Below are positions 59,135 to 64,000 of a DNA stretch of 64,000 bases, piece by piece. The notes beneath the pieces were generated by a model. That model did not search any database. It was not told where the DNA came from and was given only the letters and a program-made list of their open reading frames with translations. The position numbers were made by a program, and so were the translations under genes. Every line of letters starts with the position of its first letter. The first letter of the stretch is position 1. This stretch comes from Actinoplanes sandaracinus (GTDB lineage: Bacteria > Actinomycetota > Actinomycetes > Mycobacteriales > Micromonosporaceae), in assembly GCF_030009775.1 (NCBI RefSeq), contig NZ_JASCTH010000038.1, forward strand, positions 36,344 through 100,343, written 5' to 3'.

Positions 59135-60034
59135 GTGCGGCTGCTCTTCGCCGGGCTCGCCACCGTCGACCTGGTGCAGCGGGTGGCCCGGTTCCCCGGC
59201 GCCGACGAGAAGGTGCAGTCCGAGTCGGTGGACGTCGCCGCGGGTGGGCCGGCCGCCAACGCCGCCGTCACCGCGGCCGCTCTCGGCGCTCCGCTCGGCA
59301 TCGAGGTCACCCTGGTCAGCGTGGTGGGCTCGCACTCGCTCGGCGATCTGGTCCGGGCCGACCTGGCCGCGCACGGTGTCACCCTGATCGACGCGGCGCC
59401 GGATTCGCCCGAGCCACCGCCGGTCTCCGCGGTCACGGTTCTCGCCACCACCGGCGAACGGACCATCGTCAGCCGCAACGCGGGCGGCCGTGCGGTCGCC
59501 GTACCGGCCGAAGGTCTTCTGCCCGGCGCGGACCTGACGCTGGTCGACGGGCATCATCCCGCGCTCGCGGTGGCCGCGGCGCGCTCGGCGCGCCGCCTGC
59601 TGGTGGACGCCGGAAGCTGGCGCCCGGTCTTCGCCGAGATCTTCCCGCACGCCGACGTCGTCGCCTGCTCCGGCGACTTCCGCCACCCGGCGGCCGACGG
59701 CGACAGCGACGCGGCGACCGCCGCCGCCGTCGCCGCGCCGCACGTCGTGATCACCCACGGCGCGGCGCCGGTGAGCTGGCACAGCGCGGCGCGCCCCGGG
59801 GAGATCAGCGCGGCGCGCCCCGGCGAGATGAGCGCGGCGCGCTCCGGGGAGGTCGCGGTGCCGCGCGTCAGGGCCGTCGACACCGCCGGCGCCGGCGACG
59901 CGTTCCACGGCGCGCTCGCCGTCGCCCTCGTGCAGGGTCGAGAGCTGCGAGAAGCCATCGGGTACGCGTCCCGCACGGCCGCCGTCCGGGTGGCACACGC
60001 CGGCCCGCGCGCCTGGCTCGCGCATCTGCCGTGA
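59135..60034 (+). CDS. PfkB-family sugar kinase
   Basis: A 299-residue ribokinase-fold protein: N-terminal FAGLATVDLVQRVARFPGAD, DVAAGGPAANAAVTAAALGA and the C-terminal VDTAGAGDAFHGALAVAL with the catalytic Asp. The substrate is unknown. Residues 217-240 are three tandem copies of SAARPGE-like units encoded by 24-bp repeats, an insertion in a loop before the ATP site. GTG 59135 directly follows the stop of the small membrane protein gene. Confidence 0.88.
   Translation: MRLLFAGLATVDLVQRVARFPGADEKVQSESVDVAAGGPAANAAVTAAALGAPLGIEVTLVSVVGSHSLGDLVRADLAAHGVTLIDAAPDSPEPPPVSAVTVLATTGERTIVSRNAGGRAVAVPAEGLLPGADLTLVDGHHPALAVAAARSARRLLVDAGSWRPVFAEIFPHADVVACSGDFRHPAADGDSDAATAAAVAAPHVVITHGAAPVSWHSAARPGEISAARPGEMSAARSGEVAVPRVRAVDTAGAGDAFHGALAVALVQGRELREAIGYASRTAAVRVAHAGPRAWLAHLP
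59783..59854. repeat. three 24-bp tandem repeats inside the PfkB gene
   Basis: The units 59783-59806, 59807-59830 and 59831-59854 are nearly identical (differences near the unit ends and one C-to-T). Each encodes SAARPGE(I/M/V), with Ser replacing Pro in the third. The 24-bp period keeps the reading frame, so copy number could vary without breaking the protein. Confidence 0.85.
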
Positions 60035-60065
60035 TCAGCCCGCCGGACGTGCCGGCGGGCTGATC
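60033..60065. terminator. bidirectional hairpin between pfkB-like gene and htpG
   Basis: Fourteen-bp perfect arms GATCAGCCCGCCGG (60033-60046) and CCGGCGGGCTGATC (60052-60065) with a 5-nt loop, overlapping the kinase stop codon and ending 8 bp before the htpG stop in convergent orientation. Confidence 0.75.
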
Positions 60066-60072
60066 GGACGCC

Positions 60073-61902
60073 TCAGACCGTCTGGGCGAGCCGGTCGGCG
60101 AGGAGTTTCGCGAACCGGGCCGGGTCGTCCAGGTCGCCGCCCTCGGCGAGCAGCGCCGTGCCGTACAGCAGCTCGGCGGTGTCCGGCAGGGCCGGGTCCT
60201 CGGCGCCGCGCTCGTGCGCCGCCCGCAGCCCCGCGACCAGCGGGTGGTTCGGGTTCAGCTCCAGGATGCGCTTGACCCGCGGGCCCTCCTGGCCCATCGC
60301 CCGGTACATCTTCTCCAGCGCCGGGGTGACGTCGTCGGCGTCGCTGACCAGGCAGGCCGCCGAGGTGGTCAGCCGGTGCGACAGCCGCACCTCCTTGACC
60401 TGCTCGTCCAGCTTCTCCTTGAGGAATCCGAGGAGCGGCGCGAAGTCGCCCTCCGGCTTCTTCTCCTCCTCGTCCTTCTTCAGGTCGACGGCGCCGCGGG
60501 CGATGGAGCGCAGCTTCTTCCCGTCGAACTCGGGCACCGCGTCGACCCAGATCTCGTCGACCGGGTCGGTGAGGATCAGCACCTCGTAGCCCTCGGCGGC
60601 GAAGGCCTCCATGTGCGGCGAGTTCTCCACCTGCGAGCGGCTCTCGCCGGTCAGGTAGTAGATCTCCTCCTGGCCTTCCTTCATCCGCTCCACGTAGGCG
60701 GCGAGGGTGGTGGGCTCAGAGCCGTTGGTGGTGGCGAACGACGCGATCTCCAGGATCGGCTTGTGGTTGTCGGGCTCGGCGAGCAGGCCCTCCTTGACCG
60801 CCCGGCCGAACTCGCGCCAGAACGTCGCGTACTTCTCCGGGTTGGCGGTCATCATGTCCTTGATGGTGGACAGGACCTTCTTGACCAGCCGGCGCCGGAT
60901 CATCTGGATGTGCCGGTCCTGCTGCAGGATCTCCCGCGAGATGTTCAGCGACAGGTCGGCCGCGTCCACCACGCCCTTGACGAAGCGCAGGTAGTCGGGG
61001 ATCAGCTCCTTGCTGTCGTCCATGATGAAGACGCGCTTGACGTAGAGCTGCAGGCCCCGGCGGGCGTCCCGCTGGAACAGGTCGTGCGGCGCCCGGGACG
61101 GGATGAAGAGCAGCGCCTCGTACTCGAAGGTGCCCTCCGCCTTCATGTTGATGATCTCGAGCGGGTCGGTCCAGTCGTGGCTGATGTGCCGGTAGAACTG
61201 GTGGTACTCCTCGTCGGTGACCTCACTGCGCGGCCGCGCCCACAGCGCCTTCTGCGAGTTGAGGACCTCGTCGCCCTTGCGGATCGGGAACGAGATGAAG
61301 TCGGAGTACCGCTTGACGATCTCCTTGATCTTCCACTCGTCGGCGTAGTCGAAGAGCGCGTCGTCCTCGTCCTTCGGGCGCAGGTGCAGCGTCACGGTCG
61401 TGCCGACCGGAGCGTCCTGGGCGTCGTCGATCGTGTAGGTGCCCGCGCCCTCCGACTCCCAGCGGGTGCCGTGGCCCTCGGTGCCGGCCTTGCGGGTCAC
61501 CAGCGTGACCTTGTCGGCGACCATGAACGTCGAGTAGAAGCCGACACCGAACTGGCCGATCAGCTCGGGGCTCTCCTTCGCCTCCTTCAACTTGGTCAGC
61601 AGCTCGGCCGTGCCGGACTTGGCGATCGTGCCGATCAGCTCCACGACCTCCTCGCGGGTCATGCCGATGCCGTTGTCACGGACCGTCAGCGTGCGCGCCT
61701 CGGCGTCGGACTCGATCTCGATGTGCAGGTCGGAGGTGTCCGCCTCGAGGCCGTCCTGCAGCTTCGCCAGGCGCAGCTTGTCCAGCGCGTCCGACGCGTT
61801 CGAGATCAGCTCGCGCAGGAAGATGTCCTTGTTCGAGTAGATCGAGTGGACCATCAGCTGCAGCAGCTGGCGCGCCTCTGCCTGGAACTCCAACGTCTCC
61901 AT
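60073..61902 (-). CDS. htpG: HtpG, Hsp90-family chaperone
   Basis: A protein of about 609 residues with the GHKL ATPase N-domain (ARQLLQLMVHSIYSNKDIFL, RELISNASDALDKLRL, DNGIGMTREEV, GQFGVGFYSTFMV), middle domain (LFIPSRAPHDLF, KRVFIMDD, SLNISREILQQ) and a C-terminal dimer domain (PSNHPLV-like LELNPNHPLV). It is a cytosolic ATP-dependent chaperone. ATG 61902 (METLEFQAE) is preferred from the family N-terminus; ATG 61938 would add 12 residues. Confidence 0.95.
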   Translation of the reverse strand: METLEFQAEARQLLQLMVHSIYSNKDIFLRELISNASDALDKLRLAKLQDGLEADTSDLHIEIESDAEARTLTVRDNGIGMTREEVVELIGTIAKSGTAELLTKLKEAKESPELIGQFGVGFYSTFMVADKVTLVTRKAGTEGHGTRWESEGAGTYTIDDAQDAPVGTTVTLHLRPKDEDDALFDYADEWKIKEIVKRYSDFISFPIRKGDEVLNSQKALWARPRSEVTDEEYHQFYRHISHDWTDPLEIINMKAEGTFEYEALLFIPSRAPHDLFQRDARRGLQLYVKRVFIMDDSKELIPDYLRFVKGVVDAADLSLNISREILQQDRHIQMIRRRLVKKVLSTIKDMMTANPEKYATFWREFGRAVKEGLLAEPDNHKPILEIASFATTNGSEPTTLAAYVERMKEGQEEIYYLTGESRSQVENSPHMEAFAAEGYEVLILTDPVDEIWVDAVPEFDGKKLRSIARGAVDLKKDEEEKKPEGDFAPLLGFLKEKLDEQVKEVRLSHRLTTSAACLVSDADDVTPALEKMYRAMGQEGPRVKRILELNPNHPLVAGLRAAHERGAEDPALPDTAELLYGTALLAEGGDLDDPARFAKLLADRLAQTV

Positions 61903-62026
61903 CGTCACCCTTGCCTTTGAAACATGCTCGGTCGTCATGTCCTGCCTTACGCCCTCGATCGTAGGACGCCCGCCCGGGCCTTCGGTCACCCGGCGTCGAA
62001 CACCCTCCCCACCAGGCCTCCCGGCG

Positions 62027-62911
62027 TCAGGCCACCCGGCGGACCGCTCCCGCCGGCGCGGGTGGGACGGCGTCCGGGTGCAGGATCGCGGCGATCGCCT
62101 CGACACCGTCGATCAGGCGCGGCCCCGGGCGCACCACCAGGCCGTCGCCGTCGATCGCCCACACCGCGGCGCCCGGGAAGTGCTCGACCACCGCCTCCGC
62201 CTGCCGGACCGCGCCGTCCAGGTGGTAGCCGCACGGTGTGACCAGGACGATCTCCGGGCGCGGCGCTGCCAGTTCGGCCCACGAGACCCGCACCGACCGT
62301 TTCCCGGCCTGTGCGGCCACCGGCTCCCCGCCGGCCGCGGACACCAGGTCGGGCACCCAGTGCCCCGCCGTGAACGGCGGGTCCACCCACTCCACCACCG
62401 CCACCCGCGGGCGCGGCCTCCCGGCGACCGCCGCGCCCACCGCCGCGAGCCGCTCCCGCAGACCCGCGACCAGGTCCTCGCCCCGTTCCGGTACGCCCGT
62501 CGCGCGCGCCACCTCGGCGAACGTGCCGAGCACGTCGTCGAGCGTGTAGGGGTCCAGCGACAGCACCTCGGCCCGGCAGCCCAGATGCGCCAGAGCCTGA
62601 TCCACGTGGCCGGACGGCAGCGCGCACACCCGGCACAGGTCCTGGGTGAGGATCAGGTCCGGGTCGAGTCCCGCGAGCGCGTCCGCGTGCAGCGTGTAGA
62701 GGTCCCCTCCGGCCGACATCTGCGTCCGCACGTAGTCGTCGATCTCGCCGGGGGTCATCTCGCTGGTGTCCCGCCCACCCACGACGACCGTCTTCGTCGA
62801 CCGGGCGGCGGCCGGCTCATCACACTCGAACGTCACCCCGACCAGGTCGTCACCGAGCCCGAGGGCATAGATGATCTCGGTCGCGGACGGCAGCAGGGAG
62901 ACCAGGCGCAT
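62027..62911 (-). CDS. cobalamin-binding (BtuF-like) protein without signal peptide
   Basis: A 294-residue type III periplasmic-binding-fold protein: RLVSLLPSATEIIYALGLGD at the very start, VGVTFECDEPA, LILTQDLCRVCALPSG and PFTAGHWVPDLVSAAGG. This is the BtuF/HutB-like subgroup annotated as cobalamin-binding. There is no signal peptide or lipobox and no BtuC/BtuD gene nearby, so it is probably cytoplasmic or orphaned rather than a transporter subunit. ATG 62911 begins at the conserved strand. Confidence 0.82.
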   Translation of the reverse strand: MRLVSLLPSATEIIYALGLGDDLVGVTFECDEPAAARSTKTVVVGGRDTSEMTPGEIDDYVRTQMSAGGDLYTLHADALAGLDPDLILTQDLCRVCALPSGHVDQALAHLGCRAEVLSLDPYTLDDVLGTFAEVARATGVPERGEDLVAGLRERLAAVGAAVAGRPRPRVAVVEWVDPPFTAGHWVPDLVSAAGGEPVAAQAGKRSVRVSWAELAAPRPEIVLVTPCGYHLDGAVRQAEAVVEHFPGAAVWAIDGDGLVVRPGPRLIDGVEAIAAILHPDAVPPAPAGAVRRVA

Positions 62912-63093
62912 ACCCCACATTCTCCCGGCCTACGACCAAAGGTGGATACCGCATCGCGTACTTACCACCATGGACCGATGTGCCCGGCCGCTCCGGCCCG
63001 AAATGCTGAGGGCCTCGAAAACACCGGCCCTTCGCGGACCGCGGCCTTACGGAGACCGCAGCTTCGGTTCGGCCAACTCTGGGGGTACGAACA

Positions 63094-63672
63094 ATGACGA
63101 CGGCACCGGCGGCCCACGACGACGTGCTCGTTCTCGACTATCTGGCCGCGCTCTGGGCGGCGGCCGACGACCTGCCGCCGGAGACCCGCGACGATCTGAT
63201 GAACACCGTCGCCGGCTACATCGCGATGCGCCGTGACCTGGCCGACGAGCCGGCCCGGGTGCTCGGCCGGTTAGGGCCGCCGGAGCAGCTCGTCGCGGCG
63301 GTGCGCCGCAGCGGCACGCCCACCCACCTGCGCCTGCCGGTCGCGCCACCGCCGAGGGCGGACCCCGATCAGGCCTCCCGGGCGGGCGGGTCCGAGCGGG
63401 TGGCGGTCGCGTTGCTCGTCGGCGGGTCGTTCGTGCTGCCGCTGGTCAGCCAGGCCGCCGCGCTGCTCATCGCGAGCATGTCGCCACGCTGGACGCCGGT
63501 GCACAAGGCCGCCGCCTGGCTGCTGGTCGTCGGCCCGCTCGCCGGGACGCTGCTGGTGCTGGGCGTCCTGCTCGGCGCCTCGGTCTTCTCCGGCCTCGGC
63601 GTCGTCCTGTTCTATCTGGCCTCGTGCACGGGCGCGGTCACCGCCGGTCTCACCCTCCGCGCCACCAGCTGA
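63094..63672 (+). CDS. HAAS-domain-like membrane protein
   Basis: A 192-residue protein. Residues 1-75 resemble the HAAS/DUF1700 helical signalling domain (LDYLAALWAAADDLPPETRD and LGPPEQLVAAVR). Three hydrophobic spans follow (about residues 105-130, 140-160 and 168-188). Such proteins often partner with PadR regulators, but none is adjacent. GGGGG lies 8-12 nt before the ATG. Confidence 0.72.
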   Translation: MTTAPAAHDDVLVLDYLAALWAAADDLPPETRDDLMNTVAGYIAMRRDLADEPARVLGRLGPPEQLVAAVRRSGTPTHLRLPVAPPPRADPDQASRAGGSERVAVALLVGGSFVLPLVSQAAALLIASMSPRWTPVHKAAAWLLVVGPLAGTLLVLGVLLGASVFSGLGVVLFYLASCTGAVTAGLTLRATS

Positions 63673-63713
63673 CTCGCGCACCAGCCCACTCCGCGCCACC
63701 AGCGGACTCTGCG

Positions 63714-63865
63714 TCAGAGGCGCAGGTGAGCCGCGACCGGCAGGTGGTCGCTGCCGGTGCGGGGCAGGGCCCGGACGGCGGTGACGGTCAGCGCACGGGC
63801 CATCACGTGGTCGATGCGCGCGATCGGCAGGCCGGCCGGGAAGCTGAACGCGAAGCCGGACCCCG
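63714..63865 (-). pseudogene. 3' fragment of an endonuclease/exonuclease/phosphatase-family gene
   Basis: The minus-strand frame ending at 63714 reads GLPIARIDHVMARALTVTA and then TGSDHLPVAAHLRL, the conserved end of the EEP fold (I-D-H ... S-D-H-x-P-V). Upstream of about 63865 similarity stops and an unrelated frame begins, so the gene is truncated within the window. Confidence 0.75.
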
Positions 63866-63879
63866 CGGTGCTTAGTGCT

Positions 63880-64000
63880 TCAGTTCATAAGTCCTTCGGG
63901 GGTTGACGGCTCGGGGCTTCGCTGGGGCCCGTTGATGATAGGGCTGATGAGGACGTCGCAGACGAAGTCGAGGGCTTCTTCCGTGGTGCCGCTGAACCAG
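63880..64000 (-). CDS. 3' end of an unidentified gene, partial
   Basis: A minus-strand frame enters from the right edge and ends at TGA 63880-63882, reading WFSGTTEEALDFVCDVL and ending GLMN. I do not recognise it. Because it abuts the cut nuclease/phosphatase gene it may belong to an inserted mobile element, but no inverted repeat or transposase motif is visible in the 120 bp available. Confidence 0.4.
   Translation of the reverse strand, partial: WFSGTTEEALDFVCDVLISPIINGPQRSPEPSTPEGLMN

Noticed and set aside
1..64000. CRISPR arrays, tRNA and rRNA genes
   Set aside because: Scanned by eye; no regularly spaced direct repeats, tRNA T-loop/anticodon patterns or rRNA-like conserved stretches were noticed. 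A tRNAscan or CRISPR-finder run would settle this.

Overview
This is a high-GC (about 70-75 % by eye) actinobacterial chromosome segment. Mycothiol-dependent enzymes, F420/LLM-type oxidoreductases, GTG starts, 4-nt gene overlaps and leaderless starts behind TANNNT-like -10 boxes point to Micromonosporaceae, possibly an Actinoplanes-like genome. The taxon is an inference; no rRNA or other marker gene is present. No tRNA, rRNA, CRISPR array or complete insertion sequence was seen.

Layout. 0-5.3 kb: an operon-like run (DUF2064 transferase, methyltransferase, cytochrome-b-like/molybdopterin oxidoreductase, small membrane protein, OmpR/histidine kinase pair, truncated methyltransferase). 5.3-14.9 kb: MarR, TetR and NarL-type regulators, a MacB/FtsX-type ABC exporter, an FAD monooxygenase and a GNAT enzyme. 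14.9-25.7 kb: a nine-gene minus-strand operon ending in a broken topoisomerase IB gene. It encodes GmhA, HldE and a GmhB-heptosyltransferase fusion (a nucleotide-heptose route), plus four more glycosyltransferases, an SDR and a NodU-type carbamoyltransferase. This is unusual in a Gram-positive and suggests a carbamoylated heptose glycan or glycosylated metabolite. 25.8-37.3 kb: aldehyde dehydrogenase, a GT2/F420 pair, a three-gene DUF3618/holin-like envelope operon, FolP, a TetR/MFS efflux pair with overlapping operators, a secreted beta-propeller/LamG protein and a lipoprotein.

37.3-45.4 kb is an accessory zone. An intact LLM oxidoreductase gene and a 5'-truncated copy of the same gene flank a type VII secretion-like cassette (SAV_915-like protein, EspC-like protein, WXG-domain glycine-zipper effector, membrane protein as candidate immunity factor). 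Next come a broken Uma2 gene, a second minus-strand set of WXG/YbaB/lipoprotein genes, and a remnant of the same candidate immunity gene.

45.4-51.5 kb carries an ECF sigma factor, a small partner protein, a TPR-CHAT protease, an S8 subtilase and a patatin-like lipase. This is probably a regulated proteolytic stress or conflict module. 51.7-64 kb is mostly housekeeping and metabolic: nitronate monooxygenase, quinone reductase, GlxA-type regulator, GntP permease, secreted alpha/beta hydrolase, PfkB kinase, HtpG, a B12-binding-like protein and a HAAS-like membrane protein. At the right edge a nuclease/phosphatase gene is cut off next to an unrelated partial reading frame.

The two strongest candidates for an undescribed system are the heptose-carbamoyl operon and the duplication-flanked WXG effector cassette with its neighbouring ECF-CHAT-S8-patatin module. 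Two GNNT-N15-GGGTA(T/G) elements, before the heptose operon and before the DUF3618 operon, hint that both share a SigB-type stress sigma factor.
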